A stretch of DNA of 64,000 nt. It comes from Pseudofabraea citricarpa (taxonomy: Eukaryota; Ascomycota; Leotiomycetes; Helotiales; Dermateaceae). The stretch lies in the NCBI GenBank assembly GCA_029641185.1, contig JAPWGK010000013.1, forward strand, positions 372,001-436,000, given 5' to 3'. The notes below the pieces were generated by a model, which saw only the letters and a list, made by a program, of their open reading frames with translations, had not been told where the DNA came from and did no database searches. Both the position numbers and the translations under genes were made by a program. Shown one piece after another: positions 11,102 through 22,401 of this stretch (its first letter is position 1; every line of letters starts with the position of its first letter).

Positions 11102-14100
11102 ATGGCAGGAGGTCGCATAGGAAGACCAGATGAGGAGCTCTTCCTCCAGAGGCCCTCGTCGAATGGCGATGATAGCCCGACTGTCGAACCCTTGAGAATC
11201 AGCAAACCTTTAAGCCCCAAACCGCGAGCGGACTCAGCAGCTTCCGGACGATTCAACTATCCAGCCCCATCGACCAAGCAGACCTTTCCACTTCCTCCTG
11301 GAGCCTCGAGCTCAGCTGCCCCTCTCCCCTACCCGGATGACGAAGACCTGTACGAGGCACCGAAGCCTGTCGAGCCTCGACCATACCGCGCTCCCTATCC
11401 TGACGATCGAAGGCCGACACCAGATAGAGTTGGCTCGGCAGGTTCAAGTGACATAGGGAGACCGGTAGCGAGTGGGCGGAAGACTTCATATGATACGGCT
11501 CCGAGAATAGGTTCAAGTCCTATTGAAAATAAACCATCAAGGCTTGCTGAGAGGAGAGGCGCAGCACCGAAGCCCCTACCCGAGTCTCCAGGTCCTGATA
11601 CTCCAGATAAAGAAGGACTATTTGCCAAAGCACCTCAAAGACCTTCAGCTGGTCCTCCCCGACCTGCGAAGACAGAAACCCCATCATATCCTGAAGTGAA
11701 CCAGCAGCAATATTACCCACCTCCAGTTCCAGGATCGCCGAAGAATGATGGAGATTTAATCGCGCCGAATGCAATGAATCGCTTTGCCTCGACAGCTTCT
11801 ACATCTACTACACGCGCGACAAGAGGTTCCCCACCTCCCCCAGAAACCCCAATCTTGGGACCTGGTGAGCCGGGTGGTGGCATCGAGGCTCGCTATGCAG
11901 CAGCGGGTATCTCAGGGACAGCAACGTTGAGTAGTCTCCAGGCACAAAATGCTGCCGCGGCTCAACGTGCTGGTCAATATGGCCCTCCTCCTGTGCCACA
12001 GATGCCACAGTCACCTGGTCCTGCTCCTCGGCCCTGGACGCCGACTGAGTCTCCAGATAACCAGCCTCATGGACCGCCTACAGTATATCAAGGCCCAAAT
12101 CAAGTGACCAATTCCACTTCAGCTCCGGCGCAGCATGGCCGACAAGGATCTGGAGGTTCAGGTACCCGACCAAATGCTCTTGAAGAGGATTTTCAACGCA
12201 TGCAAATGGCTACTGCGGATCCCCCACCGGCATATACCAGTGTAAGCGGTCCAGGAAGCAGTGGGGCCAGTAACTCTTATCCGAATGAGAAGCGGCCTGC
12301 AGTACCAGCTCCTATCACAACTACTTCAAAACAAGAGATTGCTGCTCCTCTGGCCTCGCCTGCTACTCACCCGGATCATCCTGCTTTTGCCAATGATCCA
12401 AGACAGGACATTATAAATCCTCAGCAGCATACACAAACGGCTCCAGTACAACAATTTGCTAATGCTTCTCCATTTCAAGGTGCAGGTCCTGCATCACCAC
12501 CACCACTTCCAGAAGGCTGGATTTCTCACCTTGATCAGAACTCTGGACAATATTACTATATCCATCTCCCTACGCAAGCCACGCAATGGGAGTTTCCCAA
12601 AGGCCCATTGCCAAATAACCACGAGGTTGCACCTTTGTCTCCAACCCACTCAACATATGGAAACCCACTGGCTTCACCAGGACTGAGCATGTTTGGAGGC
12701 AAAACTCCCTTGGCATCTCCTGGTTTCCCGCCTCATACTCCCGGTTATGCTGAGAGTATTATGAGTATGGCTTCTCAAACACCAACTGCTGCTGGATTTT
12801 CTGGCCCGCCTCCTAGCGCTGGAGTTGATATGTACAAGATTGCACCCACCAATGGCGTTTACTTTGGACCTTACCTTAGATATGTTAACATGGATTTTGA
12901 ACGAGGTCTTTGGCTCGGCACTATCATGCTTGTGACAGACGCTCCACAACCTCCTACGATTCATATTCACCGAAGTGTGGACCTTTCTCCTAATCCCCGA
13001 CAACTTAAACCAAATCCGATCTTTACTCACCAAAGATGGGTATTCTATCGTTACGATGTTGATCTGCAGATGAGCGATAATGCCAGTGACAAATGGACCT
13101 ATGCGATTACCTCTCATCTTGGATGTACTCGTTATGAGTTCCTAGTCGCAGGGCGATTTGAGACCAATTGGCGATTCATAGCACACTCTGGCAACGATTT
13201 TGCAATGAATACAACTGCAAATGAAAGATCCAAGCTTGGTGGTATGGGATTCATGTGGAAAGATATCTTGCAAAAAAATGTTGAGTGTGGAGGGTTTCAC
13301 GTGCAACTTGGTCTCGGTGACCAAATTTATGGGGATAGGTTATGGAAGGATATTCCTCTGCTCAAACAGTGGCTTGCAATGAGTGGCAAAGAGAATAGGA
13401 GAACAGCATCATGGACGGCGAGACACGAGGAAGACGTGTCCCATTCGTACTTTCATTATTACACGAGCCACTTCGACCAGCCTTTCCTACGAGAGGCTTT
13501 TGCCCAGATTCCTCATATTCTGCAGATTGATGATCATGATGTGTAAGTCTCGAAAAAGAAAATACATCTTGCTTTTGCTAACCAACCTAGTTTTGATGGG
13601 TTTGGGTCATATCCAGAATATATGCAAACATCCAACATGTTCAAGAACATTGGCCGTATTGGTATCGAGATGTATCTTCTCTTTCAACATCATACCACAC
13701 TGGAGATTTTACGAAATGTTAGCAGCGATACAGACCTGTTTACAATCACCGGAACAGGTTGGCACTTCGTAAAGTATCTTGGACCTGCTGTAGTTGTAGT
13801 CGGGCCAGATTGTCGATCCGAACGAAATCAACGTCAAGTTCTTGCCGGACCTACCTATCAAGGCATATTTCCCAAAGTTGCAACCTTACCGCCTAGCGTA
13901 CAGCATTGTATTTGGATGATATCGGTGCCAGTTGTCTATCCCCGTCTAGAGGCAGTTGAGAGCATCGCCCATACCATGGCAACAGGCAAGAAAGCTGTAA
14001 CAGGAACTTACAATCTCCTTGGTAAAGTCACTAGTTCTGTGGCTGGTGTTGTTGGAGGCAAGGAAGCTGTCGCGTCTGGATTCTCGCAGGTAAAGAAAGC

Positions 14101-14799
14101 CGTTGGTAAATCTGGACTCATGGGTGGTGTGCTCAATAGTTTTGGTGACATCGATATCGCCGACGAACTTCGAGACATGTGGACGCACGACTCAAAAGAC
14201 TTGGAGAGAACATACTTGATAAGAACACTGCAAGGAATTGCTCATCAGAAGGGAATTCGCATGACGTTCCTTTCAGGCGGTAAGACCTTATACCTGAGGA
14301 ATAGAAAAAAACAAGGCTAATAAATCATTTAGATGTCAGTTGCTGTGGTGCTGGTTTGGTTCACGATCCAGCTCATCCAAGCGACCACAAGACTATGTAT
14401 CAGGTCATCTCGTCAGCAGTAGTTGCTGCACCGCCGCCTTCATTTGTCTTGAAGATGCTTCACAATAACAAGCCTCTTTACGTACCTCAGAACGGACAAC
14501 GAACCACCAATCAGCCTTCAGACACCAAGGAAGACATGATGGAGATTTTCCAGACCGATACTAATGGTGGGCCAAGAGAATTGAAGAAGCTCATGGGTCG
14601 ACGAAACTATGTGGCGTTTGTTGCATATGATCCAGAAGCTATTTCCGCAACACCTCGCCCAGGTAGCATGCACAGTGGTCAATCTGGGCTCGCCAAGCTC
14701 AGTCTTGCCGTGGATTTCGTGGTTCAGGGTGACAGCGGATTCACACCACCAACGAAATATGGCCCTGTAATCATTCCGAGTCTCGAATTTGGCCGATGA
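11102..14799 (+). CDS. WW-domain protein with PhoD-like metallophosphatase domain
   Basis: Proposed exons 11102-13542, 13591-14279, 14333-14799 give 1,198 residues. Residues 1-460 are disordered and rich in Pro, Ser and Gln. A WW domain follows at about 466-500 (LPEGWISHLD, then YYYIH and TQATQWEFP: both Trp present). The C-terminal half is a fungal PhoD-like phosphatase domain with metal-site motifs GLGDQIYGD, IDDHDVFDGFGSYP (the first intron splits this codon run) and SGDVSCCGAG. PhoD enzymes are Ca/Fe phosphodiesterase/phosphomonoesterases, but no signal peptide or membrane segment is visible, so this one is probably intracellular with the WW domain recruiting PPxY partners. ATG 11102 (CCATGG context) is preferred over 11060. 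Confidence 0.85.
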
Positions 14800-15017
14800 G
14801 GGATAGGCTTTGGCGAATCTTTGGTTTTACGAACGGTTGCAAAGCATTGGAAGGAGTGGAGTTCTTGTTGGAAAGCGATGGGTATACTTTTTTGAATATT
14901 TTCTATGATGAATAAAGCGAAGAAACGTGATGCCAAATCCCTAGACGCTTGCTGTGCTGTGACCGAAAACACCCGTTCTCATAACCTACTCCAACTCCCT
15001 CTATTTTCTTGATGCAG

Positions 15018-16074
15018 TTAGATATTGAACAACTTCTTAAGCTCTGCTGCCGTGTCGTCTGGGTTAGCGACTGTGTGGCCGATCGTTCTTGGATCTTCGT
15101 AGATTTCATAATCGTTTCCACCCTTCTGTGTATTATCTCCGAAGAAGTGAATCGTGGTGTAATTCACACCGTTTGGTTTCTTAGCCTCGTCCTCGAGATG
15201 TTGTAAGCAGTAAGTCTTGTCCCAGCCTTTGGGGAAGACATCGAAAGAGATCTGACCACCGATAGAGTATCTATAAAATAGAAGAAAATGATCAGTATGG
15301 ATTCTCGCCCTTCACAACCGAGACCAAAAGCACATCTACTCACGTCAAGCCCAGATCGGCAAACTCCTCCCTCAGGACAGCGATGAACTTCTCGCGGATC
15401 TTATGCTCGAGGTCGTACTTCTGGTACTGGTTGCGCTCCTCGACGCTGGCGTTGCGGCCGATGGGCGAGACGTTGATCATGCCGTTGCGGAACTCGACGA
15501 AGGTGCCGCGCTTGACGGGGATGTCCAGGTCGGCCACGTAGTGCAGGATGAAGCGCACCAGCGCCTTGTAGCGCTCCTCGCCCAGCCACTTGATGAAGCT
15601 GTGCGACGCCAGCGGCAGCCCGCTCTTGTACGCCGTCAGCCCGTTCTCCGAGAAGCAGAAGTCGAACAGCGACGTCACGGCTATGTCGGCCGTCCCCAGC
15701 TGCTCTTGCTGCTTCGCTAGATCAGACCCCCCGACGTATCCGATCGCGACGCTCTTGCGCAGCTCGTGCAGCAGCTGTTGCATCTCTGGCTTGATCGTCT
15801 AGAGGGAGCAGCGGGTTAGCTTTGGGTTGTTTTTGGGCTTGTCATTGAAGAGCTGGACGTAGCGTAGAAGAAGAGTTACGTATGAAGGGAGGAGGAGGAT
15901 AGCTTCGAAGATACTCGTGCTTGTCATTGTGCAGTGTCCCTGTGCAGTGTCCCTGAGAAGTAAATATATATATCAACATACCAAGCGCGGGAGCGTGAGA
16001 ACACCATCTACGTCGAAGAGGCAGATGGTATTTGCGATTGGACGCTGGTCGAGAGGAGGGTAGAGTTCTGCCAT
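15018..16074 (-). CDS. SEC53: Phosphomannomutase
   Basis: Proposed exons 16074-15982, 15798-15344, 15270-15018, giving 266 residues, the normal size for eukaryotic phosphomannomutases. It converts mannose-6-phosphate to mannose-1-phosphate for GDP-mannose, hence for N-glycans, O-mannose, GPI anchors and the cell wall; cytosolic. The HAD nucleophile motif is [11 protein letters not shown] near residue 20 (both Asp present; Val in the position where most family members have Thr, which HAD enzymes tolerate). Other family hallmarks: [32 protein letters not shown] (substrate binding) and [16 protein letters not shown] (metal-binding Asp). The frame is open upstream to 16314, but MAELYPP matches the usual start. 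Confidence 0.93.
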
Positions 16075-16626
16075 GATTCCGCGCGGTATGTCGTGAGGAG
16101 AGAGGGTGTGCTGTTGTGGTTGTGTCGAAAGAGGCGGTCGAGGATCACCCAGCTTTATGTGATGGTAGTGGTGGTGGGGGGATTGAGGGGTTCGTTTTTG
16201 TCGTTTAGAGTACCACTTACGCGGTCTTGGCACAGGGAGCTTTGTCCCCCCCCTTTTCACGGTACAGTAATTCTTGGCAAGAATGGCTTCCGCGCACCCT
16301 TTCTGTTCTGACACCTTTTGTAAAACGTAACTCTGTTATGAACTTTGACAAGATAACAGTTATTTTACTCGTAATTCCCCTAAATACACCAGAGCACTAT
16401 AGCGTTACTCGGGTTTCTACAGTTCTGTCTTGAGACTTGCGTATCATTGTATCATTCATATGACTCTGCCTCAAAATTTAATCTTAATTGCTCTATCGTG
16501 TGTGCAGGTCTATTTTCGGGTACACGAAGAAAAAGAAGTCTAGATGCGTACAAGAGTCTTGTGTCCTTCTCCCCCTCTTTCTCAGTCCGTCGTCGTTATC
16601 GTCATAATAATCATCATCGCCATCAT
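16075..16626. other. Intergenic, no gene seen
   Basis: 550 bases between the phosphomannomutase start and the aminotransferase stop on the same strand. It must hold the PMM promoter and the aminotransferase 3' UTR. Nothing else is recognisable apart from a short CAT/ATCATC-rich stretch near 16600. Confidence 0.6.
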
Positions 16627-18087
16627 CTATTCTTTCTCCTCAATTACAACTCCCCATTCGTGTTGAACATTTCCATACATGATATCGCCGAGCCATGATC
16701 TCAAGGCCCCAGCATAATGTCCGATATCACCTTTAGCCATTGGGATCTCAATTTCGCTGTCCTTGAAGTTGATGGATTTGACGGGCGTGATGAAGAACTA
16801 GGCTTTTGTCAGATATCATATGAACACGTAGGTTTGCAAGGCTGTCCAAGAACTTACTGCTGTACCTGAAACGAACGCCTCAATCAGACGCCCGTCCTTA
16901 CTAGCCTCCACAATCTCAGGCATGGTGAAAGTACGCTCGACAATCTCCAGTGGTTCCGTATCAGCTGTCAATTCCTTGGAGCCGGGGGCAAATCTATCTC
17001 TGGCGAGCTCGAGTACACTTCGTCGCGTAACACCATCGAGAATAATCTTGTCTGTCAACGGTGCAGTAACAAGCTCAGTCTTACCCTCCTTGGTCTTCCA
17101 AACGACAAAGAAGTTACTGGCGCCTGCTTCAGTGACCTTAAACTCGGATCCAAGCAGCCAAAGGATCTGATCGTATCCTCGGTTCCTTCCCTCCATGTGG
17201 CTCAGGAAAGAAGGTCCGTAGTTGGCACTGACTTTGGTGTGTCCGAAACCTCCTGGCCATGCTCTGACATCGTCCTTTGAAGCAAGCAGTTTCAATCCCG
17301 GGGGCTTTGGTGGCTGGCCATCTTTTGACCCGGAGAGTTCAGGCCATGGAGCCGCGATGATATACAGCATGACTTCACCTGGCGTCGAAACTCCCAACTC
17401 CTCGCCGTTTCCAATCACCGTCGGTCTGACATACAAGAAGGTCCCAGGTCGCGATTTTGGTAGCCATCCTGTGTTGAAGTTTAGTCTACTTCGGTTCTTC
17501 GCATCGTCACTCAACACTTACTCGGTCCGTCTAATCCCAAAAAGGCCTTGAGCAACTTTTCTAATTCAACAGGGTCGAATCCAGGTAATGCCAATCGAGC
17601 TGAGCTCATGACCAGACGGGCTTGAAATTGGGTAATTAGCGACTAGTTATTTATATGAAGATAATCGAAAACAAGAGGAGCGTCAGTGTCTCTACTTACC
17701 ACAATTACGATCGGGTCTGAAGATTCTCAACTTCCCATCGTAACCACGGTAGACCTTCATGCCCTCAAAACACGAAGTCGCATAGTGCAGCACCGACGCA
17801 GTCGGCATCATCTGGAAAGGACCGTAAGGTCTGATCTCAGGCTCATGCCAACCATGGCCGGCGGTCCAGGTAACGGTCATCATGTGATCGGTACAATGCT
17901 TGAAGGTCCATACATCGTCGGAATTGACTTCTGGGACGCTGCGGGGGGTGGTTGATTGGGTGATGCGAAGCTTGGAAGCATCTAATGGTGCCATGCTGGA
18001 CTCCGTCTTGGTCTCGGTCTTGACACCGGCCTGGATGAGTCCACTCATCGTGGGAACGTCTCCGGACCCCGTGTTGTCGCTGGCCAT
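16627..18087 (-). CDS. Branched-chain-amino-acid aminotransferase
   Basis: Proposed exons 18087-17700, 17620-17522, 17468-16858, 16797-16627 give 422 residues. Fold-type IV PLP enzyme that interconverts Leu/Ile/Val and their keto acids. Visible family signatures: LHYATSCFEGMKVYRGYDG, RWLPKSRPGTFLYVRP, WPGGFGHTKVSANYGPS (PLP-binding Lys in GHTKVSANYGP), TEAGASNFF, and the C-terminal GDIGHYAGALRSWL. The start at 18087 has a good context; the N-terminus MASDNTGSG shows no obvious mitochondrial presequence, suggesting a cytosolic form. A basic upstream ORF (from 18398, beginning MRRALTTTSSRSVFKR) looks like a presequence, but the plausible intron between them (GTACG near 18220 to CACAG near 18117) does not join it in frame. 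Confidence 0.9.
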
Positions 18088-18883
18088 GATGATTTTTGAT
18101 TGATTGATGGTTGGGATCCCTGTGAGAGCCACAATGTCAATTGATTACAGATCAGATTACTCTGCAGACACGCAGATCTGGGATATCTGATGGCAGAGGG
18201 GGGATGCGTCAATCGTACCTTGAACGGATAGAGGGGTAAGTTCTTGGGGGGTAGTGGGGCGGTGAATGGCCAGAGCAAAGCTGAGCTGTCTAAGTAGTGA
18301 AGAAGAACAGAATTGGAATGGCCTTTTCTCAGAATGCTTCTCTTCTCTGCTCTTTTAAAGACGGATCGAGAAGATGTCGTCGTAAGGGCTCGTCTCAACC
18401 CAAGCCTTTCGTTGTTTCAAGGTGGCAGGTGGGTTGTGGTGATAGCGGCATCGGAAGCGGAAAAAGGCGACAGACACTATGGATGACTCTATTCACTCTG
18501 ATCTTCTGAGTCAAGCAAGTACTTGTCTTACATCACGTGGACTAAAGACGAACCTGCTCCTCTTACACAAGCCATCACTCGTCTGGATTTCCATCTTACC
18601 CATTGCACCACCTCGCTTTCAACCGGAGAGGGAGTTGAACAATAGCAGTGGAGTGCTGCAGCCGGTCGGTTCTCCATACCAAGACATGATCCGCACATCT
18701 CCGGCAAAAGCATAGACGACACGAGCCCTTTCCTTTGGAGGTTAAGTTTAGCTACAGCAGAGGAAGAGTCATTCGTCGGGGGTTTTTATTTTTATTTTTA
18801 AAGAAAGAGTCTATGAGCTTGTATACATTTACTGTTTCTTACATCGCAATTGACTTCTTTCTTTCCTTCTATATACTGTCATT
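18088..18883. other. Divergent promoter region, aminotransferase / acetyltransferase-like
   Basis: 796 bases between two divergent start codons. A likely 5'-UTR intron of the aminotransferase lies within 18117-18220. Otherwise no gene or clear regulatory site. Confidence 0.5.
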
Positions 18884-20689
18884 ATGAATGATAATGCCAT
18901 CCCCGCTGGTGAGTTTTCCATCATCATCACTGACCTCCTCTCCCTTGAGCTCGGTAGATGAGTGATTTGGAAGTCTTCAAAGCTCAGAGGTATACTATAT
19001 ATGGCGCTACCATATAACTAGATATTTATCTACCACCAAAGAACCCTGTCCCCGAGTCTTGGTATTTCATTCTCTCAAACCCAACTTACTCAACACCACC
19101 AATCCATCCCTACTGTACATAACCCCAGACTGATCTCCCACCCAGGTCTGCTCGGCAATTTCTACGCAGCACGCCATGCATACGGGCACTACCGGTCCTG
19201 CGCGCTGACCTGCCGCTACAAATACTCAAGCACAAGCCCAAGCTCCAGCTCAAGCTCAAGTGCACAGTCGCGGCTGACGAGTCTATTAAAACACGCACTC
19301 CGGCGTACCATCTCGACGCACGCAGGGCTATGCTACGGGGTGAGCGAGCGAAGCGGCGACGGCGGGTCTTTCTTCGTGCGGCAGAAGAGCATCTCATGGG
19401 AAGCCGTGACGGCAAGTTCTACTTCGGCAGCGTGCTCAGAGGAGAGGCAAGACGAAGTGCTCTGTGACTTGCTGGGCCATCTGCACGACGAGCCGTGGAC
19501 GGATCAGTGGAACCGGCCAGCGTGGAAGGTCCACGTGCTGCAGCATGCCGAACTGCGAGTCGTCGATGTGGTGTTTGTGAACCATCACGCTATTGGTGAT
19601 GGGTTGAGTCTGAAGGCCTTTCATCGTACTTTGTACAAGTACCTTCAAGAAGCGAGTGCTCTCCCTTCTTTGCCCGATGCAGAAGCAGGAACTGAAGGAG
19701 GAGGTGATGGATGGCCATATATCGTGCCTGAAGATCTGATCCCTCCCGCTTTTATCGAAGACCGCATCACGCTGTCTCCCCTTCCAGAAGAGCCGCTTTC
19801 CCTTCCATCCTCGACCTCAGCACTCAGTCCATGGACTGGCAATCCACCGACTCTCCAAACCAACAAGTCACGCGCCTCTATCACGACTCTCCCTCCAGAT
19901 CACTTGACGTCTGTAACGCAATACCTCTCCTCGCTGTCCTCATTAGGACAACCCACCATCTCACTAACAAGCTACCTCCACAGCCTCATCCTAATCCACC
20001 TCTCCCATACCCTCTCTCCCTCCAATCCCCATAGAAACACAAACCCCAACCCCAACCCAAACCCAAGCCCCCTCTCCTTCCGCGGCGAGACGCCCTTCTC
20101 CCTCCGCACATTCGCCGGCACGGCGCCCGACGAGATGGTAAACCACATCTCGTGCATCGACAACGACTGGCCAGCGACACTGATCTCGTGGCTGCTCACT
20201 TCATCGTGGCCGGAGGACGAAGCCGAGGTGCTGCGGAAGATCAACGCCGTGTACCGGGGCCAGCTGAAGGCCGAGCTGGACGTGACGAGAGCGAGCGGGC
20301 CGACGTTTTTGAGAGAGGTGAAGGGGATTGAGGACTTAGAGGCGTACTGCGAGGAGGCCATGAAAAGGGAGAGGGGCCATACTTACGAGTTGTCGAATTT
20401 GGGGGCCGCGGATATGGATTCGGATGTCGATATGGGTGTGGATATGAATGCTGGTGTGAATGCTGAAAAGGCGAGAGAGTTGGAGGTGGAGAAATTGGCC
20501 TTCACCCAGTGTGCAATGGTGACGGGCCCGGCCTTTGGCTGCAACGTGATTGCGGTGCAGGGAGCGAAGATGACGGTGACTTTTACGTGGCAGGAGGGGA
20601 TCGTAGAGGAGGAGTTGATGGTTGGGTGTGGGAGGTTCATCGCTAGAGAATTCGAGAGAGTACATCAGAAGATGAATAAGAAAGAGTGA
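18884..20689 (+). CDS. Alcohol O-acetyltransferase-like (condensation-fold) protein
   Basis: Proposed exons 18884-18908 and 19146-20689 give 522 residues. The 25-nt first exon (MNDNAIPAG) joins in frame to GLLGNFYAARHAYGHYRS, which matches the N-terminus of the fungal AATase family (GxxExxFxxRHxLGxYR-like). The HHAIGDG sequence at about 153-159 is the HHxxxDG catalytic motif of acyl-CoA-dependent acetyltransferases. Family members make acetate esters or N-acetylate sphingoid bases and steroids; the substrate cannot be told. Two low-complexity insertions (Ser-rich near 45, Asn/Pro-rich near 305) and a Met/Asp repeat near 430 are probably disordered loops. The intron (237 nt) is long for this window. 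Confidence 0.8.
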
Positions 20690-20907
20690 GAAGAGAGCCC
20701 GCAATAGATAGGTATATAGATGTCAAATATGGAATAACCGCCTGGGGATGTTTTATCTTTATTCATTCATTCATATAGGTATTCTTATATTATGTAGATG
20801 CGTCTGATGGCACCACTTCATCACTTGATCCCGTCCTCCTTGTTATATTCTTAATCTTATATCTGCACCCCCTAGGAAAAAAGTGTAGGGGAAAGATAGG
20901 TGGGTAT

Positions 20908-22401
20908 TTAGGCCTTGACGGCCTCGGGGGAACCAGACACGGCAGAAGCAGAGCTGAGACGCTTCTTAGACACCAAGCGCATACCACCGAGCAACATGAT
21001 AAGAGCTTCAAGGCCAAGGATCACAGCAAGCGTGACCATGGCACCGATAACACCAGCGACGACCTTCGACACACCTCCACTCGACTTGTCGGAAGAGGAC
21101 GAAGAGGAGGTGCTTGAAGTCGAAGCGGAAGAAGCACACACTCCGGTGCTGTTGCCACAGGCAGAACACCATTGCTCTTGAGTACCAATAGCGAACTTGT
21201 TCATCTCGCTAACAAATGTTGGCCATGTGACCGAGGTAGACGACTGTCCGAACAGAGGATATTCAGTCAATGGGCTCTCAGCGGCCGTTCCGTTGGCGAA
21301 CAAGAATCGCACGCTGATATCGTCATCGCTTGGGTACGAGGTCGAGTTCACGGATGCCGTGGTGAAGAGCTCGAAGGTCATGGACGATGCGTAGTCGACG
21401 ACACCAGTGAAGTTCTCTGACACGGCTGGGAGTTGAGCAAGACCGAAGAATGACAAGAACGAGGCGTAGGCTCCGAATTGGATGCCGAATTGTTGCTTGG
21501 ACTTTCCGGTGATGGTCTTGTTCAATTGCTCAACAACCTGGGCAGCGAGGGTGGCGCCAGCAATGGCTCGGATGGTGTCGCTACCGTTGTAGGCCAGGTT
21601 GAACTCGTGGTGGTCAGCGAGGGTTTGGAGTTGGAAGAGAACCTCGTCAGTGAGGAGATCGGACGAGGGAATGCTGGAGTTGTGAATGGTCGAAACATGA
21701 ACGTAATCGAAGACTAGGTGATATGTTAGCAAGCAGTCTATGTGGTTACTTTGGTAACAAGACTTACTAGAGTAGGCATTCTTGAAGGTATCAGTTCCAG
21801 AGGTGAAAGTGGTGTTGATGACAGGAAGGATACTCTTGTAGAAATCGGCAGTCTGGTTGAGCATGGTCATGTAGTCCTCTGAATAGAAGTAGTTGTTGGA
21901 GCTGATAACGGCATTGTTGCAACCAGAAGAGCCCTGTAGCCAAGCCGAGTTCTCAGAGTTCGAGGTGGATGCTGCTGACGAAACAACATTGATGGGAATG
22001 AGTTGATAGCCGTTCAATGGGGCTTCGACGGTAGTGCCATTGGCCAAAGTCTGGCTTCCCAGAGCAGATCCAACAGGAGGATATAATCCTTGGAGGAAAC
22101 CAGCAGCCGAGTTTTGGAGAACATTGTCCACGGGTGCCTCGACGCTTAATTGGGAGAGCTTCACAACATTAGGACTGATGTTGTAGATTTCGGTGCTGCC
22201 GTTGCCATTGACGTATCGATTGCGGTAGTAGGCGCCGGACGATGCCACCTGAGCATATCCAAGATCAGTCAAGCTCGTAGGCGCATAAGCCTTGGTGGTA
22301 CGATCGCCGTGACGGTGGAAAACATAAACACCGAGAACAGTCTCCTGGGCTTGAATGAATGGTACCAGAGAGGAGAGGAGGAGTAACTGCTTGGACAACA
22401 T
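20908..22401 (-). CDS. Secreted/membrane-anchored histidine acid phosphatase family protein
   Basis: Proposed exons 22401-21768 and 21713-20908, 479 residues. The N-terminus MLSKQLLLLSSLVPFIQAQ is a signal peptide; YVFHRHGDRTTKAY (about residues 25-38) is the active-site RHGxR motif; many N-glycosylation sequons follow; a Ser-rich linker leads to one membrane segment (about 435-460) and a short basic tail. So the enzyme should face the cell surface or vacuole lumen and act on phosphomonoesters. The usual second motif with HD is not evident; the aligned stretch reads QFGAYASFLSFFGL. The 54-nt intron (GTAAGT...CACCTAG) is a multiple of three without stops, so a read-through form would also be open, but splicing gives the natural NAYSIFDYVHV. 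ATG 22401 precedes the signal peptide; 22485 is less likely. Confidence 0.82.
   Translation of the reverse strand: MLSKQLLLLSSLVPFIQAQETVLGVYVFHRHGDRTTKAYAPTSLTDLGYAQVASSGAYYRNRYVNGNGSTEIYNISPNVVKLSQLSVEAPVDNVLQNSAAGFLQGLYPPVGSALGSQTLANGTTVEAPLNGYQLIPINVVSSAASTSNSENSAWLQGSSGCNNAVISSNNYFYSEDYMTMLNQTADFYKSILPVINTTFTSGTDTFKNAYSSKSCYQSNHIDCLLTYHLVFDYVHVSTIHNSSIPSSDLLTDEVLFQLQTLADHHEFNLAYNGSDTIRAIAGATLAAQVVEQLNKTITGKSKQQFGIQFGAYASFLSFFGLAQLPAVSENFTGVVDYASSMTFELFTTASVNSTSYPSDDDISVRFLFANGTAAESPLTEYPLFGQSSTSVTWPTFVSEMNKFAIGTQEQWCSACGNSTGVCASSASTSSTSSSSSSDKSSGGVSKVVAGVIGAMVTLAVILGLEALIMLLGGMRLVSKKRLSSASAVSGSPEAVKA

Noticed and set aside
15403..15720. Plus-strand ORF opposite phosphomannomutase
   Set aside because: Shadow of the GC-rich PMM exon 2; the minus-strand reading is a clear enzyme.
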